NCBI GenBank assembly: GCA_000759655.1
Contig: KN174033.1
Span: 2,360 to 7,527 of the forward strand
DNA from: Acidicaldus organivorans
GTDB lineage: Bacteria > Pseudomonadota > Alphaproteobacteria > Acetobacterales > Acetobacteraceae
DNA: 5,168 bases
Direction: 5' to 3'
Below the pieces are notes generated by a model. It was not told the DNA's origin and did not search any database. It worked only from the letters and a program-made list of their open reading frames with translations. Position numbers and translations under genes: made by a program. Positions within the stretch are counted from its first letter, which is position 1. Every line of letters starts with the position of its first letter. Below are positions 1 to 5,168 of the stretch, piece by piece.

Positions 1-323
1 GCGGCGTCCTGGGCGAGGCGCATGAGCACCGCGAACAGCGTTCCGGCGAGCGTCGCTTCCGCGCCCGCGGTGAGGCTGGGCAAGGCGGCGCTCAGCTTGC
101 GGGCGAGCAGCACTCGCACCCTCTCGTCCGAATCCTCGGCAAGCAGAGCATCGGCCTCGGCCGGGCAGGCAGGATTGAGGGCGAGGGCGGCCCGCACCGT
201 GACCGAGGCATCCTGCGCCAGCCGGGTCAGCGTTTCGGGCGGGGTCGCCTGGCTTGCGGCGAGCCGCACTTTCGCCGCTTCGCCCTCGGGCAGCTCAGAG
301 GCCGATTCGCGCGGCGCGCTCAT
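1..323 (-). CDS. DUF2336-type helical-repeat protein, N-terminal part (runs off the left edge)
   Basis: The reverse strand reads open from an ATG at 323-321 to the window edge, giving 107 residues with the C-terminal part missing. The start is supported by its ATGA overlap with the stop codon of the upstream diguanylate cyclase gene, which suggests translational coupling. Residues about 27-80 contain two copies of a 24-27 residue helical unit: PPETLTRLAQDASVTVRAAL and then PAEADALLAEDSDERVRVLL. This Leu/Ala-rich pattern, with an Asp-Ser/Ala-x-x-x-VR turn, is typical of LRV/HEAT-like repeats at the N-terminus of DUF2336 (COG5330) proteins. No signal peptide or membrane segment is seen, so it is probably cytosolic. 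The biochemical role of the family is not established, to my knowledge. The repeats suggest a protein-binding scaffold, and the neighbour suggests a link to c-di-GMP signalling, which is inference. Family assignment is by pattern only and rests on a partial protein. Confidence 0.72.
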   Translation of the reverse strand, partial: MSAPRESASELPEGEAAKVRLAASQATPPETLTRLAQDASVTVRAALALNPACPAEADALLAEDSDERVRVLLARKLSAALPSLTAGAEATLAGTLFAVLMRLAQDA

Positions 324-1765
324 CGCCGCTCCCCCCGTTCGGAAGCGGCGAGCCGCCAATGGCCGCCGCCCGCCCGCTTCGCCTCATACATCGCCGCATC
401 CGCCCGCTGGAGAAGCTCCTCGATCGTACCTCCCCATTGCGGCCAGCACATGGCCAGCCCGACGGAAAAGGAAATTTTCTCCCCCCCCGCGCCCAGCGCT
501 GCGCCGAGTTGGGCGAGGGCGAGATGGCAGAGGGTTTCGGCCCGTTCGGAGGCGGCGTAAGAATCGGCGCCGTTGAGGAAGATCGCGAACTCATCGCCGC
601 CGAACCGGGCGACGAGGTCGGTGGGGCGGACATTGTCCCGGAGCAGAGCGGCAGTGGCGAGCAGCACCCGGTCTCCGGCCTCATGCCCGAACCGGTCATT
701 GATCGACTTGAAATGATCGAGATCGAGGAACACCATCGTCGCCGGCAGCCTCTCGCGGGCTAGCCGCGGCAGGCGGCGCGCCACCTCGTCATGGAAGGCG
801 CGGCGGTTGAGGAGCCCAGTCAGGGGATCGGTGTGCGCCTGGCGGAGGATGTCTTCCTGCACGCTCTCCTGTTCGAGGACGAGACGGAAAATGCCGAGAC
901 AGGAGGCCACGAGCGCTGCCTCTTCGGCGAGGAAGGGGCGGGTGGGATCGGTGCGCCAGAAGAGGAGCCCGGCCGGCTCGCCCATCCGATTGGGACAGTG
1001 GATGAGAAGCAGCGGTTCGCCCCCCTCGGCGGTGAGGTGCAGGGGACTGTCGCGCACTGGGCGGCAGAATTCCTCGAGCGCGCGCTCGAGAAAGGTCTCC
1101 GGCACCTCGGCGCTGGCGTGACGGATGAAATCGGGCGACCAGTCGCCCTCTTCGGTGCGGCGAAGCTCGACCACCGCCCCCCCATTCGCGCCGATGGCGA
1201 AGGCGAGCGCATTGAGCCCGGCGCGCGCCATCGCGCCCGGCTGCACTTCCTGGCGGATGTGCCAGAGGATGTGCTCGATGGCCAGCGCCCGGCCGAGCCG
1301 GGCGGCGAGATCGGCGCGGGACTCTTCCTCGGCGGTGACGTCGATGCCGAGCGCCCGGTGCCCCAAAAGCCGCCCCGCCCCATCGAAAAGGGGGCGATAG
1401 GCCAAGAGAAGGCAGACGAGCCGCCCGTCGCGACGCCGGAACCAGAGGCGCCGCCGTCCGGGGGTGAGCTCGGCGAAGGGGTCGGGAAGGCCGCTCACCG
1501 GAGCGGCGAACAGGGAGCCGATCTCCTTGCCGAGGAGTTCGGCAACGGTATAGCCGAGCACGGGGTCGGGATCGGCGAAGGTGATCCGGCCCGACGCATC
1601 GGTCTCGACCACGAGGTCCCCGGCGAGCGCCACCAGATCCCGCCAGCGCTGGCGGCTGTCGAGGAGGACGTCGCGCAATCCGCTTTCCGCCGCCGTCACA
1701 CCCATCTCCACCACCTTCCCGCCTGCTCCCTTCTTTCCACCCCGCATGCCTTTGCGCTCGGTCAT
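320..1765 (-). CDS. PAS / GAF-like / GGDEF diguanylate cyclase
   Basis: Probably makes the second messenger c-di-GMP from two GTP in the cytosol. Residues here are numbered from the longest frame, starting at 1846 (508 aa). A PAS fold covers about 66-170 (DLVVETDASGRITFADPDP, then GIDVTAEEE). A weaker GAF-like region covers about 185-325. The GGDEF domain covers about 335-500, with DPLTGLLNRRAF, the metal/GTP segment DLDHFKSINDRFGHEAGD and an intact RFGGDEF at 414-420. RPTD at 407-410 lies exactly five residues before GGDEF, the standard product-inhibition I-site, so the enzyme looks active and feedback-regulated. No membrane segment or EAL domain is seen. The start is uncertain. I chose ATG 1765 (M28, 481 aa) because codons 1-27 of the long frame lie in AT-rich, promoter-like DNA. 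ATG 1846 and ATG 1705 (M48, preceded by GGGAAGG) are alternatives. The signal sensed by the PAS domain is unknown. Confidence 0.93.
   Translation of the reverse strand: MTERKGMRGGKKGAGGKVVEMGVTAAESGLRDVLLDSRQRWRDLVALAGDLVVETDASGRITFADPDPVLGYTVAELLGKEIGSLFAAPVSGLPDPFAELTPGRRRLWFRRRDGRLVCLLLAYRPLFDGAGRLLGHRALGIDVTAEEESRADLAARLGRALAIEHILWHIRQEVQPGAMARAGLNALAFAIGANGGAVVELRRTEEGDWSPDFIRHASAEVPETFLERALEEFCRPVRDSPLHLTAEGGEPLLLIHCPNRMGEPAGLLFWRTDPTRPFLAEEAALVASCLGIFRLVLEQESVQEDILRQAHTDPLTGLLNRRAFHDEVARRLPRLARERLPATMVFLDLDHFKSINDRFGHEAGDRVLLATAALLRDNVRPTDLVARFGGDEFAIFLNGADSYAASERAETLCHLALAQLGAALGAGGEKISFSVGLAMCWPQWGGTIEELLQRADAAMYEAKRAGGGHWRLAASERGERR
481..488. repeat. Homopolymeric C8/G8 tract inside the cyclase gene
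   Basis: Eight C in a row on the plus strand read as G8 in the cyclase mRNA, across codons for Ala-Gly-Gly-Glu (residues 453-456, long-frame numbering) just before the strand KISFSVG of the GGDEF domain. Slippage here would change the last 50 or so residues and would also disturb the coupled start of the DUF2336 gene. Confidence 0.9.
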
Positions 1766-1895
1766 GCTGGTCCCGACGTCCCTTGTCCCGCGCCTTCCCA
1801 TCGAGGGCAGACTACACCCAAAACGTAAACACAGCCTTACCTCCATGCAAAGGTTTTGAGTTCTTGATTAAATCTCGATGACCTTTTTGCCCCCC

Positions 1896-1914
1896 AAGGA
1901 GGTCGCCGGGGATG
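1896..1914 (+). promoter_or_regulatory. Strong Shine-Dalgarno plus ATG upstream of dapD, out of frame with it
   Basis: AAGGAGGT at 1896-1903 is followed after 8 bases by an ATG at 1912, textbook spacing for an alphaproteobacterial ribosome binding site. The frame it opens runs to 2232 (106 codons), past the dapD start and in another frame. Its product is rich in Pro, Arg, Ser and Gly with no family signature, so I do not call it a protein gene. It could be a translated leader affecting dapD, or a chance match. Confidence 0.35.
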
Positions 1915-1916
1915 CT

Positions 1917-1935
1917 GCCCGGGGGATCTCCGGGC
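1917..1935 (+). repeat. Inverted repeat GCCCGG / CCGGGC in the dapD leader
   Basis: A perfect 6-base inverted repeat (1917-1922 and 1930-1935) with a 7-base loop starts three bases after the out-of-frame ATG at 1912. It has no T-run after it, so it is not a classical terminator. It could form in leader RNA, but short GC-only repeats are common in DNA of this composition. Confidence 0.35.
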
Positions 1936-2005
1936 GCGTCCGTTGCCGGGCTCTCCGTTGACAGAAAGCCCGCGCCTCCGCATGGTCGGCGCGCCCTTCA
2001 CGGGG

Positions 2006-2030
2006 CCGGGCCCGATCATGCCTGGCCCGG
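2006..2030 (+). repeat. Inverted repeat CCGGGCC / GGCCCGG just before the dapD ribosome binding site
   Basis: A perfect 7-base inverted repeat (2006-2012 and 2024-2030) flanks an 11-base loop and ends six bases before the GGAGG of dapD. If transcribed it would form a stable all-GC stem next to the ribosome binding site, or the DNA could be an operator. No downstream T-run is present. Function is inference. Confidence 0.4.
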
Positions 2031-2035
2031 GGGGC

Positions 2036-2046
2036 GGAGGAAAGGG
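2036..2046 (+). promoter_or_regulatory. Ribosome binding site of dapD
   Basis: A purine-rich stretch (GGAGGAAAGGG) lies about 8 bases before the ATG at 2055 and supports that start. A second AGGAG at 2048-2052 is too close to the ATG to be the main site. Confidence 0.65.
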
Positions 2047-2054
2047 CAGGAGCG

Positions 2055-2891
2055 ATGCAGGTCGAAGCGTTGCGGAGCGAAATCGAGGCGCTCTGGGAAA
2101 AGCGGGCCGAGCTTGGCCCCCATAGCGAGGAGGCCCGCGCCAGCGTCGAGCAGGCGCTCGCGGCGCTGGACCGCGGCGAGCTCCGCATCGCCGAGCCCAC
2201 CGGTTCGGGCTGGGTGGTGCATGAATGGCTGAAAAAGGCCGTCCTCCTCTCCTTCCGCCTCACGGAGAGCGTCCCGATGGAGGGTCTCGCCGGGGCGCGG
2301 CTTTATGACAAGGTGCCGCTCAAGACCGCCGGGTGGGATGCCGCCCGCTTCGCCGCGGCCGGATTCCGCATGGTCCCCGGCGCGGTGGTGCGCCGCTCCG
2401 CCTTCATCGCCGAGGGCGTGGTGCTGATGCCCTGTTTCGTCAATGTCGGCGCCTATGTCGGACGGAACACCATGATCGACACCTGGGCCACGGTGGGAAG
2501 CTGCGCCCAGATCGGCGCGAACTGCCATATCAGCGGCGGGGTCGGCATCGGCGGCGTGCTCGAGCCCTTGCAGGCCAATCCGGTGATCATCGAGGACGAT
2601 TGCTTCATCGGCGCCCGCTCCGAGATCGCCGAAGGGGTGATCGTCGAGCGCGGCGCGGTCATCGCCATGGGCGTCTTCCTCGGCGCCTCGACCAAAATCA
2701 TCGACCGCGCCACCGGCGAAGTCTTCACCGGCCGCGTCCCCGCCTATTCAGTGGTGGTGCCGGGAAGCCTGCCCGGCACGCCGCTCCCCGATGGCAGGCC
2801 CGGCCCCTCGCTCGCCTGCGCGGTGATCGTCAAGCGGGTCGATGCCCGCACCCGCGCCAAGACGGCGATCAACGACCTCCTGCGCGATTGA
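2055..2891 (+). CDS. dapD: 2,3,4,5-tetrahydropyridine-2,6-dicarboxylate N-succinyltransferase
   Basis: Transfers succinyl from succinyl-CoA to tetrahydrodipicolinate, committing it to the succinylase branch of the diaminopimelate/lysine pathway. Cytosolic; the family works as a trimer. The 278 residues match the usual length (about 274 in E. coli). An N-terminal helical domain (1 to about 100) is followed by a left-handed beta-helix of hexapeptide repeats (about 106-215) and a C-terminal cap ending in the conserved [19 protein letters not shown]. The family signature [15 protein letters not shown] and the [16 protein letters not shown] and CFIGARSEI blocks are all present. By alignment with the E. 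coli protein, the catalytic pair is Asp142 and Glu190. The start ATG is supported by an upstream purine-rich ribosome binding site and by the normal N-terminal length. It is the first gene of a tight plus-strand operon, six bases ahead of dapE. Confidence 0.97.
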   Translation: MQVEALRSEIEALWEKRAELGPHSEEARASVEQALAALDRGELRIAEPTGSGWVVHEWLKKAVLLSFRLTESVPMEGLAGARLYDKVPLKTAGWDAARFAAAGFRMVPGAVVRRSAFIAEGVVLMPCFVNVGAYVGRNTMIDTWATVGSCAQIGANCHISGGVGIGGVLEPLQANPVIIEDDCFIGARSEIAEGVIVERGAVIAMGVFLGASTKIIDRATGEVFTGRVPAYSVVVPGSLPGTPLPDGRPGPSLACAVIVKRVDARTRAKTAINDLLRD

Positions 2892-2897
2892 CCCGGC

Positions 2898-4055
2898 GTG
2901 GCCGTCTCCGGTTCCGTCCCGCCCGATCCCGTTTCCATGGCCGCGGCGCTCATCCGCTGCCCTTCGGTCACGCCCGAGGATGCGGGGGCGCAGGACCTGC
3001 TCGCCACCACCCTCGAGGGGCTCGGCTTCACCGTCCATCGCCTCTCCTTTGGGCGGGTCGCCAATCTCTTCGCCGAGCTCGGGCGCGGGGCGCCCCATTT
3101 CTGTTTCGCCGGCCATACCGATGTCGTCCCTCCGGGCGAACGGGCGCTGTGGAGCGCCGATCCATTCGGGGGCGAACGGCGCGATTCTTATCTCTACGGC
3201 CGCGGCGCGGTCGACATGAAGGGCGCGATCGCCGCCTTCATCGCCGCCGCCGCTCGCCACCTCGCCGCGCACGGGACGCCGCGCGGGACACTCTCGCTCC
3301 TCATTACCGGCGATGAGGAGGGCGAGGCGCGCGATGGCACGGCGCGCGTCCTCGACTGGCTTGCGGCGCGGGGGACGATCCCCGATTTCTGCCTGGTCGG
3401 CGAGCCCACCTCGAAGACGCGGGTGGGGGATACGGTCAAGATCGGCCGCCGCGGCAGTCTCAATGCCCGCATCGTCATCGAGGGCATCCAGGGCCATGTC
3501 GCCTATCCGGAGCGGGCCGACAATCCGGCGCATCGGCTGGTGGCCCTGCTTTCTGCCCTCACCGCGCTTCCCCTCGATGGCGGGACGGCGCACTTCGCCC
3601 CCTCCACGCTGCAGATCACCAGCATCGACATCGGCAACCCGGCCACCAACGTCATCCCGGCGCGGGCCGAGGCGCGGCTCAACATCCGCTTCAACGACCT
3701 CCATCGCGGCGCCGATCTCATCGCCTGGCTTGAAGCGGCGATCCGCCGCTATGCTGAACGCTACCTCTTCGAGCCCAGCCTGAGCGGGGAGGCGTTCCGC
3801 ACCGAGGCTTCCCTATGGCTCGAGCGCCTCACCCGCGCCGTGACCCGCGCGACGGGGGCTCCTCCCACCTTCGATACCGGCGGCGGCACCTCAGATGCCC
3901 GCTTCATCGCCCGTTTTGCGCCGGTGGCCGAGCTCGGCCTGGTCGGCGAACGCATGCACGGCATCGACGAGCGGGTGGCCGAGGCCGATCTCGCCGCCCT
4001 CACCCGCCTCTACCAGGCCGTGCTCGCGGAGGTGTTCGGCGATGGCGCTGCGTGA
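2898..4055 (+). CDS. dapE: Succinyl-diaminopimelate desuccinylase
   Basis: Zinc-dependent M20-family hydrolase that cleaves N-succinyl-LL-diaminopimelate to LL-diaminopimelate and succinate, two steps after DapD in the same pathway. The 385 residues compare with about 375 in E. coli. Metal-site and catalytic residues are all visible: His73 and Asp75 in FAGHTDVVPPG, bridging Asp106 in GRGAVDMKGA, general base Glu140 and ligand Glu141 in TGDEEG, Glu169 in GEPTS, and His354 in ERMHGIDE. The dimerisation-lid His200 (QGHVAYP) and GGGTSDARFIA are also present. I chose the GTG at 2898 because the residues before CPSVTP then have the usual family length. No clear ribosome binding site precedes it, so translation may be coupled to dapD, whose stop is six bases upstream. 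An ATG at 2937 would cut into the conserved first helix. The 3' end overlaps the next gene by 14 bases. Confidence 0.96.
   Translation: MAVSGSVPPDPVSMAAALIRCPSVTPEDAGAQDLLATTLEGLGFTVHRLSFGRVANLFAELGRGAPHFCFAGHTDVVPPGERALWSADPFGGERRDSYLYGRGAVDMKGAIAAFIAAAARHLAAHGTPRGTLSLLITGDEEGEARDGTARVLDWLAARGTIPDFCLVGEPTSKTRVGDTVKIGRRGSLNARIVIEGIQGHVAYPERADNPAHRLVALLSALTALPLDGGTAHFAPSTLQITSIDIGNPATNVIPARAEARLNIRFNDLHRGADLIAWLEAAIRRYAERYLFEPSLSGEAFRTEASLWLERLTRAVTRATGAPPTFDTGGGTSDARFIARFAPVAELGLVGERMHGIDERVAEADLAALTRLYQAVLAEVFGDGAA
4028..4033 (+). promoter_or_regulatory. Ribosome binding site inside the end of dapE, for the membrane protein gene
   Basis: GGAGGT lies 8 bases before the ATG at 4042, while dapE is still being read in another frame. 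This fixes the start of the downstream gene at 4042 rather than at an earlier in-frame ATG such as 3895, which would sit deep inside dapE. Confidence 0.75.
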
Positions 4056-4608
4056 GGCTCTCGCCCCTTCGGGCTGGCGCGCCGCCCTGGCGCTCGCCGC
4101 GGGCGAGATCGAGCGCGCCCGCCGCCTGCCGCCCGAACCTCACCTCGCCCGGCGCAGCCTGATCGCCCTTCCGCTGGCCTATCCGCTCTTCCTCCTCCAG
4201 CGCTTGGCCGATGCGGCGACGGGGGCTGCCGCGCCGCTTACCCTCGCCAATGGCCTGCGCGATGCGGGTGTGTTCGTCATCGGCTGGGCGGGGTTTGCCC
4301 TGCTCTCGCGGCGGCTCGCCCAGGCGCTTGGGCGCGAGGCGCTCTGGCCGCGCTATCTCGTGCTCTGGAACTGGTGCAATTTCATCCAGTACGTGCTGCT
4401 GCTTGCCGGCACGCTCCCCGCCTTGCTGGGCCTTCCCCCGATGGTGGGCGAGACGGCGGCCCTCGTCTCCTTTTTCTGGGCGATCTGGGTGGAGTGGCTC
4501 GCCACCCGCGTCGGGCTCGCCCTCAGCCCGCTTCCCGCCGCCCTGATCACGCTCCTCGACCTTCTCTTCGGCTTCATCCTGGCAAGCGCGGCGGGCCTGC
4601 TCGGCTGA
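4042..4608 (+). CDS. Uncharacterised multi-pass membrane protein in the dapDE operon
   Basis: 188 residues with no function I can name. The start is set by a GGAGGT motif 8 bases upstream, and the gene begins 14 bases before the dapE stop, so the two are probably co-translated. After a charged, cytosol-like N-terminus (1-38, with ERARRLPPEPHLARR), there are about five hydrophobic segments near residues 39-55, 75-92, 105-130, 136-155 and 164-187. The third holds a distinctive WNWCNFIQYVLL motif and the fourth WAIWVEWLATR. These Trp-rich patches recall conserved hypothetical proteins I have seen beside dapE in Alphaproteobacteria, but that is memory rather than a search. No transporter, enzyme or signal-peptide motif is evident. 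Codon use matches its neighbours, so it looks native. Its place in the operon suggests, but does not show, a link to cell-wall precursor supply. Confidence 0.85.
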   Translation: MALREALAPSGWRAALALAAGEIERARRLPPEPHLARRSLIALPLAYPLFLLQRLADAATGAAAPLTLANGLRDAGVFVIGWAGFALLSRRLAQALGREALWPRYLVLWNWCNFIQYVLLLAGTLPALLGLPPMVGETAALVSFFWAIWVEWLATRVGLALSPLPAALITLLDLLFGFILASAAGLLG

Positions 4609-4625
4609 GCCGTTGGCAGGCGGGG

Positions 4626-4643
4626 GCCTCACCCGGGTGGGGC
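4626..4643. terminator. Possible hairpin between the convergent membrane protein and truA genes
   Basis: GCCTCACC (4626-4633) pairs with GGTGGGGC (4636-4643) with one G-T wobble, and the stem includes the truA stop codon. It lies 18 bases past the stop of the plus-strand gene. No T-run follows on either strand, so it is at best a weak or factor-assisted bidirectional terminator. Confidence 0.25.
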
Positions 4644-5168
4644 GAAAGGATCGAGCCCGGCCGGATAGCGCACCTCCATCAGGGTGAGCCCCGCCGCCGG
4701 GGCGGTGGGGCCGGCCGCGCTGCGGTCGTGGGCGGCGAGGATGCGGGCGATGTCGGCGGGCGGGCGGGCGCCGCGGCCCACCTGTTCGAGGGTGCCCACC
4801 ATGTTGCGCACCTGATGGTGGAGGAAGCTCCGCGCCTCGGCCTCGATGACGATGAGCTCGCCCTCGCGCCGCACCGCGAGCCGGTCCAGGGTGCGGAGCG
4901 GGCTCTTCGCCTGGCAGGCGGCGGCGCGGAAGGAGGTGAAATCGTGCCGTCCGATCAGGAACGCCGCCCCTTCTGCCATCGCCGCCGCATCGAGCGGCAC
5001 CGGCACGTGCCAGACCCGGCCGGCGAGCAGGGCGGGGCGGGCGCGGCGGTTGAGGATGAGGTAGCGGTAGCGCCGGCCGATCGCCGAAAGCCGCGCATTC
5101 CAGCCGGGCGGGGCGGGCGCGGCGGCGAGCACCGCGATCGGGTGCGGCTTGAGGTGGTAGTTGAGCGC
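4629..5168 (-). CDS. truA: tRNA pseudouridine(38-40) synthase TruA, C-terminal part (5' end beyond the right edge)
   Basis: Converts uridines 38-40 in the tRNA anticodon arm to pseudouridine. The frame is open from the right edge to a TGA at 4631-4629, giving 179 residues of a protein usually near 250, so roughly the first 70 are missing, including the catalytic-Asp segment (GRTDAG in the family), which cannot be checked. Visible family blocks are ALNYHLKPHPIAVL at the edge, LSAIGRRYRYLILNR, AGRVWHVP, GRHDFTSFRAAACQAKSP, ARSFLHHQVRNMVGTL, and the terminal AAGPTAPAAGLTLMEVRYP. The GTG at 5132 is inside the conserved block and is not the start, because reading frame and homology continue upstream. 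The gene converges on the dapDE operon with a 20-base gap. In many Alphaproteobacteria truA is near dapE, so the neighbourhood is expected. Confidence 0.95.
   Translation of the reverse strand, partial: ALNYHLKPHPIAVLAAAPAPPGWNARLSAIGRRYRYLILNRRARPALLAGRVWHVPVPLDAAAMAEGAAFLIGRHDFTSFRAAACQAKSPLRTLDRLAVRREGELIVIEAEARSFLHHQVRNMVGTLEQVGRGARPPADIARILAAHDRSAAGPTAPAAGLTLMEVRYPAGLDPFAPPG

Larger units (their letters stand above)
1847..2054. promoter_or_regulatory. Divergent intergenic region between the cyclase gene and dapD
   Basis: Two divergent transcription units face away from this stretch, so it should hold a promoter for each. About 1821-1888 is much richer in A/T than anything else in the window, as expected of promoter DNA. 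On the minus strand, TTTAAT (1872-1867) resembles a -10 box, and TTGCAT (1849-1844) lies 17 bases from TACGTT (1826-1821). Both are weak matches, and neither has a good partner. I could not find a convincing sigma-70 promoter for dapD on the plus strand. From about 1890 to 2054 the DNA is GC-rich and holds the leader elements listed separately. I see no lysine-riboswitch core or run of Lys codons. Confidence 0.45.

Noticed and set aside
791..1828. 345-codon plus-strand open frame opposite the cyclase gene
   Set aside because: It mirrors the GC-rich cyclase gene, is overloaded with Glu, Pro, Gly and Ala, has no family motif, and the minus strand has clear PAS and GGDEF domains.
1890..2054. Lysine riboswitch or Lys-codon attenuator ahead of dapD
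   Set aside because: The leader is too short for the riboswitch core, its conserved parts are not seen, there is no cluster of Lys codons, and no T-run follows either hairpin.
1912..2232. 106-codon frame as a protein-coding gene upstream of dapD
   Set aside because: Despite the strong ribosome binding site, its product is low-complexity Pro/Arg/Ser and overlaps dapD by 178 bases in another frame. It is kept only as a leader signal.
2333..3316. 327-codon plus-strand frame spanning the dapD/dapE junction
   Set aside because: It is extremely Arg-rich and repetitive, the usual product of reading GC-rich genes out of frame, and both underlying genes are certain.
2748..3704. 318-codon minus-strand frame opposite dapE
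   Set aside because: It is an Arg/Gly/Asp-rich shadow of dapE with no recognisable domain.
4630..4639. Perfect palindrome CACCCGGGTG as a protein binding site
   Set aside because: It lies in the truA 3' coding end, consists mostly of G and C, and is better explained as part of the weak hairpin or as chance.
5130..5132. GTG as the start of a 167-residue protein
   Set aside because: Conserved TruA sequence continues upstream of it to the window edge, so the gene is simply cut by the window.

Overview
The window looks like chromosomal DNA from a high-GC alphaproteobacterium, most likely in or near the Rhodospirillales. The clues are the very GC-rich third codon positions, the close match of DapD, DapE and TruA to alphaproteobacterial forms as I remember them, and a DUF2336-type protein, a family I associate with Alphaproteobacteria. 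The genus cannot be read from the sequence. I see no tRNA, rRNA, CRISPR array, insertion sequence or phage gene.

Left part, minus strand (1-1765): a cytosolic PAS / GAF-like / GGDEF diguanylate cyclase with an intact GGDEF active site and an RxxD inhibitory site. It is followed, with a 4-base ATGA overlap, by a DUF2336-type helical-repeat protein that runs off the left edge. The pair looks translationally coupled and is probably a small c-di-GMP signalling unit.

Middle (1847-2054): a divergent intergenic region of about 208 bases. Its half next to the cyclase is clearly AT-richer than the surroundings. Its half next to dapD is GC-rich and holds two perfect inverted repeats and a strong Shine-Dalgarno/ATG pair that does not lead in frame into dapD.

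Right part, plus strand (2055-4608): dapD, then dapE 6 bases later, then a small multi-pass membrane protein overlapping dapE by 14 bases. DapD and DapE carry out the succinylase branch of the diaminopimelate/lysine pathway, feeding peptidoglycan and lysine synthesis (DapC/ArgD, which acts between them, is not here). The membrane protein is conserved-looking but has no function I can name. From the right edge the 3' part of truA (tRNA pseudouridine synthase) runs convergently and ends 20 bases from the membrane protein gene.

I found no convincing unknown system. The items most worth a second look are the cyclase/DUF2336 coupling, the uncharacterised membrane protein coupled to dapE, the unusual dapD leader, and a G8 tract inside the cyclase gene.
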